Below are positions 1-12,400 of a DNA stretch of 48,313 nt, piece by piece (the first letter of the stretch is position 1; each line of letters starts with the position of its first letter). A program made the translations under genes and the position numbers. Source of the DNA: Mesostigma viride. Taxonomy: Eukaryota; Streptophyta; Mesostigmatophyceae; Mesostigmatales; Mesostigmataceae. The stretch covers positions 32,501-80,813 of the forward strand of contig RPFO01001947.1 in NCBI GenBank assembly GCA_009746045.1, written 5' to 3'. The notes under the pieces were generated by a model that saw nothing but the letters and a program-made list of their open reading frames with translations, was not told where the DNA came from and searched no databases.

Positions 1-332
1 ATGGTGGGGCGAGCATACAGGCAGCCACCAGGCGCGCGTATATCCAGGCGAGCACCAGGCACGCCGTTTCGGTGCATGAACATACACTTGGTCATGCAGG
101 CAACGACCAGGCAACCAGGAAGGGAGGCAAGCCAACAAGCCAAGCGGCCGGTCGGGCTATTCTGCGAATGGGCACTCACGAAAGAAAGGAGCACCTGGCA
201 ACAACCCCGCATTCACAATTTCTCACGGAAGCAGCATGAGAATTGAACCCTGCAATAATAAGAAAGACTCACCCCCTCTTCCAGACACATTAACACACAA
301 ACCACTTATACAACCTAATGATAGGCTCTCAC

Positions 333-426
333 CTGTGTGGAAGAAGCCATCCTCATCCATGCACTCCTTGGTGAGGTCATCACGCTTGTAGTAGCCGGTG
401 AACACCGTGGGGCCGCGCATGCACAC
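333..426 (-). CDS. LACS: LACS exon 17 (last in window)
   Basis: Codes VCMRGPTVFTGYYKRDDLTK and then ECMDEDGFFHTG (Gly split). RGP.VF.GYY is the conserved turn before the GD.GEW motif, which must lie on exon 18 beyond base 1. Bases 1-332 are intron with no further coding match. Confidence 0.95.
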
Positions 427-3400
427 CTGGCAGGGGAACACACACAAACGGCAAACCCGGCCGCGGCGCGAGGAAAATCCACCAGTTGAGAAACAGGTGC
501 CAAATGCACCATGGGGGGGAATGCAGCCATTGCCCTAGTGCTGGAGGCATCACCGTGGGACCATGTAGCATGCATGGATGCCCCATGCTATCCCCGCGAG
601 TGTGCCAGTACACAGTAGCATGTAAAATTGCCACAGTCTGTGGCAGGACTTGAAATTGTTGCTACAACAGCTGGTGTCCGCTCCCACGACCACCCCGTCT
701 CATCAACCCTGGCCTTCTCCCGGTGAGTGCTCGCCACCCACTCACATACACGCAGATGCAGAGGACGATTGAATTGCAGAGTTCTCGGCTGACGGAAACA
801 CGGACCTAGAACCACTGACGATACCCACACGGTGCCATACTAGCCACCAACCTGCGCTATCAAACTCACCATACGCATGCGGGCATTGGCCTGACCCTAC
901 AAAAAAACGCTAGACTGCCAGGTTCCAGTGAGACAGGCTTGTCCAGGGTCAGCTCCTTGAGATGTAGAGGGATGCCAGCACGCTGGAGGTAGAAAGAAAC
1001 AGAAGGTCAATCGCACTCCCACCCTCTTTCCGTTCTTCGCTTCTCCCTCGTGCACACCCACAGACACACAGGCACGATAGGGAACTTCGTACCTCTCCCG
1101 ACGGCAGCTCCTGGCTGGGCGAGTACCCGATCTCCGGCACCCCCTCGAGGCAGATGTCGATGGAGGGGACAGGAATCCCCACGGTGCCCCGCATGCCGCC
1201 GTCAGGGACAGCGACAAAGGATGCCGCACAGGTCTCGGTCAAGCCTGGCAGAGGGGCGATGTTAATCAAACAGGAAGTTGAGCACTGTCACGACTTGGGA
1301 ACACAGAAACGCCGCGCAGGCCTTGGTCAATCCTGCAATACAGGTCTGCTAGTCCAGTAGGGAGGCGATTACTTGGACAGCTTGAATGAGACGAATGATT
1401 TGAATGAACAGTAATGACATCCATGACTTGAACGAGCTCAGTATCGCATCCAATGCATACGATCATGCATAGTCAATAGCAGCTGGGGCAAATGGACATA
1501 TGCCTTGCATTTTGGTGCGAGCTTGCGGAGGCCAGAGCAAGTAGCTTTGCAGTAGCTTCCCACTATAAAGAGCGCAGACGAAATTGGCAGGTGTCTCAAC
1601 CCATACAACTACACTGTTTAGTACCGAGTCTGAAGAACAAGAAGACGACAAATTTCTTAGTACTGGTTACTACATGACAGCGCTAGCACCAACGCTCCAC
1701 GCGCACACACGCGCACACACCCGCACACACGCGCACACACAATACTATGCTTTAGTGACCACGCACACACACACGCACGCACGCACACGCGCACACACGC
1801 ACGCAACCAGGGGCACGTACCGTAGCCCTGGACAACCGGACAACACATTGTGACCGCCAAGAAATCCTCGACATGGGGCGCGAGCGGGGCGGCGCCAGAG
1901 ACAATGAGCCGGACCCGGCCACCCAGGCGCATCTTGATCTGGAAACGTGAAATTGGGAGATTGTGATAAGAAAAGACCACAACACACAAGCACGCCACAT
2001 TAAACACACCCAAGCACGTGTCAGTGGTACCGATTACAAACACTATACTAGAATATGGAGGGCATCACGGAGGATATGAAGTTAGAACACAAGTATTAGA
2101 AGTTAGAACACAAGCAACAGCGTTTGCACAGAGGTGGAAAAAACAAAACCATTACAGCCCCTTGTGCCCCCCTTTGAAAGTTTTCTGTTAATAAGCAAAA
2201 AATTACAGAAGTACTCACTTCCGCAGCATTTGTGCCTGCCAAAATAGGCTGCTTGTAGCAGGAATGTGACCTATGCAACAGGGGCACGACCTGTCCATAT
2301 AAGAGCATGGTTTCCACGGTTAGGGAACGCGCTTCACACCTTGCTGAAGAGTATCTTGTCAAAGAATGGGGACGCCTTGTCCGACGAGACCCCTGCCTTG
2401 AGGTAGTTCAGCTTCCTGCAGCACAGGAGCAGGAACACAGCATGAAGGCCAGCAAGCCGAAAGTCAGCAATGTATGCATCACGCTGCCGGTGCAGCACTT
2501 TCTCTCGGCGCCTCGCTGGCAGGTCGCCCACGCTTTGTTGTGATTCCAAGCGCTTGTTTTGTTTGCTGTATGGCACAGAAAATTCTAGGCTGCCTTTCCT
2601 CGGAATAACTTCCCGACATCCCCTTCTGGGCTGCCCTCAAGCATACACACTGACGGAGACAGCACGTGCCACCTATCCTGCCCTTCAAACCCCTAGCCAA
2701 GGCCAACGAGGCAACGGACATGCAGTTACTGACCAGCATGGCATCCCCATCAGCAGCACATGTACGGCAGTATTTGTAGATAACAGGAAAATCCAACCGT
2801 GGCCTTCCAAGGCAAATGTGCATGTTCTTTTCTGGGAAAGGGGGGAAGAAAGTATATAATCTAAAAAACACAGCGGTGTGCTGATCACAACAACAATCGT
2901 GCATGAACTGACAAATGGGCAGGTGGCTTATTATCTCTGCAAGCCACCGTGTAAACCCTGAACTAACACAGGGAAGAAATCTTTTAAAAATCATTATATT
3001 GTCGCGATAGAAAGAGTCACTACGCGTCAATCCATACATTTTAAATCAAATTTTCCTTTACCCCCCCCCCCCCCCTCTTTCCCCCCCTTACACCCTTCCG
3101 CCCCGCCCGGGGTAAAAAAAAAAGAGAGAGTAAACACTGGCACACTCACCGTTCGAATGCGTAGTTGTACAGAGTTTTCTTCAGAAGCCCGGACGACTTG
3201 ATGGCATTCTCCACGCCTGAAGGAGAAGGGAAGGACCATGTATGACCAATTGGATGAAGCACAGCCATCGAGTATCCAACAAGGACACAAAAAGAACCGT
3301 TTTGCCTGATCTAAGCGGTCACTAGCACAAACATGCTGTTATCAATAGAGTATGGTCAGTAGTGAGGACAAATAGCCGAGGCAGAAAAACTAAAGCCTAG

Positions 3401-6400
3401 CCAAGCTACTTGCGAATATAGCCTGTGCCAACCCTACACAACGTGCAAGGGGGTGGCACCCACCGGCGTAAATGCGGTCGAAAATGCGCGGCACGCCAGG
3501 GAACCACGTGGGCTTGAGCATGGCGATGTCCTCCAGCAGCTTCTTCACATCCTGCAGGTGTCGGCCAGGGGCCACCGGAGGGCGACGGGGAGCAGCATCA
3601 CACACAGAACGCGAGGGTTATAATGTGCCCTTACCCCCTATTTCTGCTCATTCCGTTGCCCACACTTTCCAGTATAATGTGCCCTTACCCCTATTTCTGC
3701 TCATTCTGTTGCCCACACTTTCCAGTATAATGTGCCCTTACCCCCTATTTCTGCTCATTCCGTTGCCCACACTTTCCAGTATAATGTGCCCTTACCCCTA
3801 TTTCTGCTCATTCTGTTGTCCACACTTTCCAGGATAATGTGCCCTTACCCCTATTTCTGCTCATTCCGTTGCCATCATGAGCTCTCAAGGCCAACTATGC
3901 AAATCATCTGCCTTGAGGGAGAGATGATTCTGGCAATTCTGGGGCAAAATAAAAGAAAGGATACGAGACAAAATCACCTGCTGGAATGCGAGTGCAATGC
4001 AGCAATGTCCCTGCCGCCGTGTTGGGCGTGATTACAAGCCATGTCACCCAACTGTCACGGGTGCAGCACTTCGAGGGTGGACAACCCATGATGCCGTGTG
4101 CCACTGCGGGCATGAAGCGGCATGAGCGAAATGAATGGAACACACTCACTTAAAGGCATTTGTAACGGAAGTGGTGGTAAGCAAATTGCTTGGGCACTGC
4201 AGCCAAAAGCACACACGCCTGTTGCTACTCTTACCCAGCGTCCTTGGTATGACATAGGTTATGCCAAACATAACAAACAGTATATCTCGCTTATACATAG
4301 TGATGGGCGGGACTGGGGGTCCCCATAGGGGGGTGGGTGGGTGTGCATGCACATGCACATGCATGTGCACGCACACCGTGCATGCTCCTAGTGGCAGTAC
4401 GCACCCCCTGCCAGTAGCCGATGCCCAGGCCCAGCGACAGGAACATCTCCTCGTTCGTGCGGTCAAAGATGTGCGCCAGCGGCAAGTACGAGATCATGAC
4501 CTCGTCCTTGAGGAACTGAAGGCCAGCAGCGGGGCAAGGGAGCAGACCACCAGCCAAGCCGGGGCTAGTAAGACAATGGTAGCGTGAGGGATGCGTCAAG
4601 GAGAGTGATAGCTTGCTTATTTTCCACACATGCATGCAAGTGTTCTTCAGGGCAAATCCTCAGATAAAGCCCAAAATTGAGTCCTCATCTCCCCAATTTT
4701 TCCGCAGTCCATGTGAGTCTAAGGTTACCCAAGGAATGGTGTCATCCAGATGCTTGAAAAAAATCAAGACTGTACCTGATCACTCGACGTAGGGCCGCTC
4801 AATGTCATTCACCAAGCAGCAGCAGCATTGACAGGAAACGCTATTTCTCCATACAAAGTAACCAAAAGACCAGCTGGCCACCATGACGGACGCAAAAGTG
4901 CGCAAGGCAAGCGCAGTAGTGAAGCTATTTGTTCATATGAGAGCTGCATTCCATGGATCCCTAGCTGCATACACAAGCATGGCATTGTCAAATGTACGCT
5001 TTAAAAACAACATCTTTCAAAACAACAACATCTTTCAAAAGATGATACTCAACATAACCTCACCATTCATCTACGAGCTAGCCAATGGAAGGGTACACTG
5101 CCAAAAGTCTCCCTTAGGCGACACTGCGCAAAATATGCTGTTGAAGTCTAGGGGGTGTGCGCTAAAGGGTGTGTGAAAAGGGATTGTTGTGACTTCCCTA
5201 GCTGTAACACACTACATCTCCGCTGGTGGCGTATACCAACTAAAGCATGCCACAACACCACAGCGATGCCGTATGCACATCACTGAACACTCTCTGCCGT
5301 TTCATCTGCACTGCCAATGCCCCTTGGTAAACGCTGAGAAATTACAGCAGCAAGCGGTAAACGGTGAGAAATTACTGCAACAAGCGGTAAACGGTGAGAA
5401 ATTACCGCAACAAGCGGTAAACGGTGAGAAATTACCGCAACAAGCGGTAAACTGTGAGAAATTACCACAACAAGCGCTACATTCTACCGGTTTCCTTCAG
5501 AAGCAATACGAATTCCGTGTCCTGGCTAGCCATATCGTCCCCCCTCAGGTGTGTACAAATTAGACACGTTAAATGCTGCAAAACAGCCCCAAAAGGCCAC
5601 CGAAATTAAATCCATCGGATGCATGGCATGCTACCGAATGGGGAGTCACCTCGAACTGCATGTCATGCAGGAACTTCTCCACCGCGCTCATCGTGCTGAG
5701 CACCATCTTGTGGGTGAGCATGACACCCTGGGCAGGTCCCACCACGAGCACAGTACCACCCAACGTTGGCGCCATGAAAGACAGAGAACAGTGCGCAAGA
5801 TACGCAGCACAGGGGTTGGTGAGCAGAGGGAACCGGGCTACTAGTTTAAGTCACGTGTGTACCATCAGGGCATCTGAAAGCATCACAAGAATCAAATCTT
5901 CACCATGAGGTCAACGCGCACCAGGTCACACCGGACGCAAGCAAGGATTATACTCTACACAGTATGAAGTACAGTCATTCCCGCGTTGAGTTACATTTTA
6001 AGGTTACGTTCCTGTGTAAATTCAAGGGAATTTGGGCGGCGAGGCTCACTTAATGCAGGAACGACTGACAGATGCAAGGCCTTTTTCTGCATCATTACGA
6101 GATGTTTCGCTTGGTAGAGTGGGGCACACGCAACTAGCCTAATGCTAGATACGTGCAACCAACACCAGATCCCAAAGGCGTGCCAACTGGTGGCTACAAG
6201 TGGCAACAGTGCCAGCTAGATGCGCAGCGACAAAAATCAACAGAATCCGTGCCCCAGCCGTCACCATACCTTGGGCACCCCCATTTTCGCGCTTGTATAC
6301 ATGATGGTGCAGCAGTCAACAACGCAGGGTGTACTATACCTTGGGAACGCCCGTTGTGCCACTTGTGTACATGATAGTGCACAGGTCCTCCGGCTTGGCT

Positions 6401-9400
6401 GGTGATGGCGGCACTGGATTCTCCGCACCCTGCACGCCACGGTGGTGATGGCAAGGTGCCGTCCGAAAGCATGCACATGGTGAGAATCAAATGCCTTACC
6501 ATGGCATGCTGCCATGCGCCACAGGCTACCACAGGCCGCCGCAAGCTGCCTACCTTAACATGACACCACCACAGCAGCGATAACGCCACCACCACAGTAA
6601 TTGTAGACACATGAAAGGAACGCACGGCACCTAACCCCTGAACCCAGCCAGCCATCCTGCTGGAAGCACAGCCCAACGGGCTGGCTGTGTGACAGTATAC
6701 CACACGACATTACGCAGGCATGCAAGATCTCCTGTCAAGATAACTGTTGACAGCATGGGAATCCTGCACTGAAATGGTATGCCATGTTATGCAGTATAAC
6801 CGCTTCTGAAGTCATTTTTCTTCTTACAAATCCTTAGCTGGAATATTTTTCTTACTCGGTCTTGTAGTAGTTACGGGCAGAAGCAGTGTGCTACATGAAC
6901 CCAAGCAAACCAGACATGTCTGACAACCCAACATTAACGACTCTAAAAAAAAAGGCAAAGCCTAGGGTAACCTACGCCCAAACTGACACATTCCAGGCGG
7001 ATAGGCCGGCCCACCGGTGGTGTCACATGCTTGGCAGCCACCTACCAGGGCCAGGAAGTCGTCCCAGGTGTACAGCTTCTTCCCAGACGCCTCGGCCTTG
7101 GCCTTGGCATCCACGGAGATGTGGCCAAACGCAACCACCACTGCCGCAGGCATTCCAGCCAAGGACGACAAAGTATGCACGCACAGGGCATCAGGTGGTC
7201 GACCCCAAAAGCATAGTATGCACGCACAGGGCATCAGGTGGTCGACCCCAAAAGCATTTGATGCAAAGCGTTGGGAGTACAAGAAACTAGCCAAGAGCCA
7301 CGACGATGTGCCACACAGCATTGCTGCCATACAGGTTGGCCCCTTTCTGTGCGGCTCCTTTTCTGTCCTAGGCACACTATGCTATGCACACAGTGATTCA
7401 CGTGGGTGGACAGGTGGCGACATGGGTGGATGGGTTAGGTGGCGACATATGGGTGGGTACATGGCAGGCAGGCGGGCGGACGTTGGCTCCCGGATGCCTG
7501 AGTCTGGTTGTTTGACTGGGAATATATCCAAGCAGTGATCAAAGAGATATTCACCTTAAGAGATTCACAACTTGTGACGCATCTTTGCAAGACTGTTAAC
7601 ACCCCTTGTGGCGATGCTTATGTGTCATTGGCTACCCTACATGGTCTTGATCTAGATACAATAATGAAGTCCCATTTCGCCCCATGCGCGCATGTGATAA
7701 TTTTCCCTACCTTTGACTGACGCGCAGTTCTTCACGGCTCCCGCCAGCTGCGCAGAAAGCCACGCACATCCAGCCAATAGATAGATGCAGCACCACAAAA
7801 GTTTCCTGGGTAAACGCGCCACTCTAAAATGGTTACATTCGAACATCTTATTATCAATCAACCAACTGCTTATGGAAAACAAAGTCCAGGGTAGCCAAAG
7901 CTGTGATTCAGAAAACAAACAACATAGCTACCACAATTATAAGATTATAAGGTTATAGTTGAGAAGCACTGAGAACACATATCCCAAAACTATGTAGATC
8001 TGCCGATAATTCACAAAAACCTGAAGCCATGAGGAGTCCCTTGCGCACAGCAGGTCGGGAATCACAAACAGGTTGAAAAACCAAGGGACCATCTCACAAA
8101 ACTCATACTGGCAAGCTAATAACGCACCTATTTCCATGCATTGCGGCAATTCCATTACAAAAATTCTCATGACACAGCCATATGTGACCAGAATGTTTCT
8201 TCTACATGGCAGTGCTAGGTAAAATGGCCTACCGCTGCCAGCAGTTACTGTGTATTGCAACAGGTTTCATAGACAGTGTCACCAGCACCATATGCTCAAT
8301 GCCACCAGTCGAAAGAAAAAAAGGACAACGTCTGTATAGTACCATGGTTACAAAAACGATGCACTAGCCGTGGCTGTCATAGGCTACAAGGTGCCATACA
8401 GCATAAAACATGCAACCACTCCACCTTGCCGCCACACATTGCTCCATGGCATCCACAAGGGCGAACAAAGATGCAGCAGGCACTGGCACTCTACGAGGCT
8501 ACAGCAGGGCCATGGGGGGGGGGCGTGTACGTGGAGAGCACGTGCAGCTGCCTGGTCAAGCCATCTTCCCTCAGAATGCCAGCAACCTTCCCATCACCAC
8601 AGGCTGTACACATGACCAAGTGAAAGCTTGCCATGCCGGTTAGAACATTTATGGGTGCCAATATCTTTTCGCTTGCTTCACAAATCACGGATACACAGAA
8701 TAGAGGGCATTAGATTGCGTGCCCCCCTGGCAGGGTCCAGCGATGCACGTACCGCGATCAGCTTGTCGGCGTGGACAAACACGAGCTCGGTCTCAGAGTG
8801 GTTGACGATGAACTCAATCGCGTCCGCGCCTGGGGGCAACCAAAAGGAAAAGTCTAGGTATTTTTCAGCAAAAGTTCAAGCAAGCTTGGGCACAGAAGAT
8901 CTGTGCCAAACTGAACAGAGATGAAGCGAGTTCAGACACAGCTCTGGAAAGCCCAAACACATGAAGGCTAGCTTGCCACAAAGCCAAGGAGAGATACATG
9001 AGACAGTAGGACAATAGGGACAGGGGCAGCAATATACAAGGGGCAGGCAGCAAACAGGGCATTGAGCCTCATCTATAGGCCTAAGTGCTGTTGACCTACC
9101 AAAATGCCGTGTACTACTATGCTGAAAAATAGAAAGATACCGAAAGAATAGAAGAAGCCAAGAGTAGAAGACACTGACAGACCAAATGGACAGAAGAGAG
9201 TAGACCGGATGAATGAATACTGAGAAAGATTATGAAGCGTGTTCTTGACGATTCATGCCAGGAGCCGTGTGCCAAAATCTAGATGCAAATTTCCATATTC
9301 CTAAAAAGCACAAACCTAGAAGAAATAAAACACTCGGAAAGTTCATCTGCAATTTGGTTACAAATTTGCTTGGCAAGTGATCCCCATCAGAGCCTCCATT

Positions 9401-12400
9401 TCTCTTGAGCCTTGGCCCTGTCTAGCGATAAGAATATAACTAATAAGCCCTACCAATCATACCCCTGCCTGTAACATAACTGGCTCTAAACACCCTACGT
9501 CGGTCCTCGTAACCTTGCCTGGCTTGTCCAAGAATGGCTGTCGTGGCTCGTTCCCATCGGTTGCTGCCCTGGCTGCGTCACATTCCTGGCAGTCTGGCAC
9601 CCCACTGCTGGACCTCCTCTGCTACCAAACTAGCATGGCTTGCTGTTGGCACGTGGCTGGCTCATACCTAAGACTCATGGCCCGGGCACCTCGCCACCCA
9701 TTCTAAGAGTTAGAATCTAACTAATGATCATGGCAGCTAGAAATCAAGCATCTAGGAAGGATACATGTAGGCGCAAAGGTGCAATGGCGTCACCACGCAG
9801 CTCAACCAGCACAGCCAAACTCACCCAGGGTATCATACAGGGGCACACAGTACAACGTGTGCATGTTGCAAGCCTGCAAGCACAACAGAGGGGCACGAAT
9901 CACCACATCACCCCTTGTAAAAACAGCGCGCATGAAATCAAACGTCCCCAGCAGAATGCAAAAGAAAGGGCGCCCACATCATTTACAGGGGTAAACTAAC
10001 TTCCTCGAGCACCCTGTTCTTCCAATAGAAGCACATGACTGACTCGGTAATCAAAAGAGGCACATGAAAAGGCACACGTAAATTAATCGTTAGGACACTG
10101 GACTACCGGGCAACGGTGTCATGCCAACACTCAACATCCCCTTACAATAAATTCCAAATGTCCTGATGTCCCCATTGTTACCCGAGAAAAGACACCACAA
10201 CGACCAGGAACACTACTCCAGGGTGGACAGGGCTCCGCCTGCTCTGCAGGCAGCGGAACAAACAACGCGCCGGAACAAACGACGCGCCGGAACGAACAAC
10301 GCGCCGGAACAAACAACGCGCCGGAACAAACAACGCGCCGGAACACACGACGCGCCGGAACAAACGACGCGCCGCAACAACCGACGCGCCGGAACAAACA
10401 ACGCGCCGGAACAAGCGACGCGCCGGAACAAGCGACGCGCCGGAACAAACGACGCGCCGGAACAAACAACGCGCCGGAACAAGCGACGCACCGGAACGAA
10501 CAACGCGCCGGAACAACCGACGCGCCGGAACAAACAACGCGCCGGAACAAGCGACGCGCCGGAACAAGCGACGCGCCGGAACAAACAACGCGCCGGAACA
10601 AACAACGCGCCGGAACAAGCGACGCGCCGGAGCAAGCGACGCGCCGGAACAAACAACGCGCCGGAACAAACAACGCGCCGGAACAAACAACGCGCCGGAA
10701 CAAACAACGCGCCGGAACAAAATACGCCCCGGAAAAAGCGACGCGCCGGAACAAACGACGCGCCGGAACAAACAACGCGCCGGAGCAAGCAACGCGCCGG
10801 AACAAACAACGCGTCGGAACAAACAACGTGTCGATATCCTGGCCTGGCTAGTGGAGGTAGCCTACCTGTGAGCACGGCATGCGCACATGCCACAAGGCAC
10901 ACTGCCAAGACCGTTAAAGTTAAGTAATTTAAAGCACGTGACTGCATGCGCCACATGGGTACCAATAAAGGCACCTCCAAACCCTCTACACAGCCAGGAG
11001 GAGTGAGGGTGCCCTAGCCCTCCCTGGGCCAAGACCATAACCATGGTTCACCCCAGAAACAGGCATCACCTGTTGCGATGATCCACAGGACCAATTGGTT
11101 CTTGCTTTGTGTGTAATGAATGTCGTACACATGGATGCATGCCTTGCCATGCCAGCTGGCCATGCCATGCCAGCAACCGTCTGCCCTCAGTGCAGCTCAT
11201 GACATGGCGGTGATTGCTAAACACTCCGTGGGCAAGGGCAAGCAGCACATGGGCAAACACTAATGACAGTGGCACCCACCATGTACATGCATCCAGCACC
11301 CGTACAGGTAGTTTCCGTGCACATGAATACAAGGGTACGTGAAGTCACCGCACACAGGTAGTTTCCGTGCACATGAATACAAGGGTACGTGAAGTCACCG
11401 CACACAGGTAGTTTCCGTGCACATGAATACAAGGGTACGTGAAGTCACCGCGCACAGGTAGTTTCCGTGCACATGAATACAAGGGTACGTGAAGTCACCG
11501 CGCACAGGTAGTTTCCGTGCACATGAATACAAGGGTACGTGAAGTCACCGCGCACAGGTAGTTTCCGTGCACATGAATACAAGGGTACGTGAAGTCACCG
11601 CGCACAGGTAGTTTCCGTGCACATGAATACAAGGGTACGTGAAGTCACCGCACACAGGTAGTTTCCGTGCACATGAATACAAGGGTACGTGAAGTCACCG
11701 CGCACAGGTAGTTTCCGTGCACATGAATACAAGGGTACGTGAAGTCACCGCGCACAGGTAGTTTCCGTGCACATGAATACAAGGGTACGTGAAGTCACCG
11801 CGCACAGGTAGTTTCCGTGCACATGAATACAAGGGTACGTGAAGTCACCGCACACAGGTAGTTTCCGTGCACATGAATACAAGGGTACGTGAAGTCACCG
11901 CACACAGGTAGTTTCCGTGCACATGAATACAAGGGTACGTGAAGTCACCGCGCACAGGTAGTTTCCGTGCACATGAATACAAGGGTACGTGAAGTCACCG
12001 CGCACAGGTAGTTTCCGTGCACATGAATACAAGGGTACGTGAAGTCACCGCACACAGGTAGTTTCCGTGCACATGAATACAAGGGTACGTGAAGTCACCG
12101 CGCACAGGTAGTTTCCGTGCACATGAATACAAGGGTACGTGAAGTCACCGCACACAGGTAGTTTCCGTGCACATGAATACAAGGGTACGTGAAGTCACCG
12201 CGCACAGGTAGTTTCCGTGCACATGAATACAAGGGTACGTGAAGTCACCGCACACAGGTAGTTTCCGTGCACATGAATACAAGGGTACGTGAAGTCACCG
12301 CACACAGGTAGTTTCCGTGCACATGAATACAAGGGTACGTGAAGTCACCGCACACAGGTAGTTTCCGTGCACATGAATACAAGGGTACGTGAAGTCACCG

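Noticed and set aside
5189-5563. Frame with VNGEKLPQQA repeats
   Set aside because: Product of the 30-bp intronic repeat on the strand opposite to LACS; no start context or homology.
10131-10980. Four overlapping ~200-250-codon frames
   Set aside because: Shadows of the 17-bp minisatellite inside the LACS intron.
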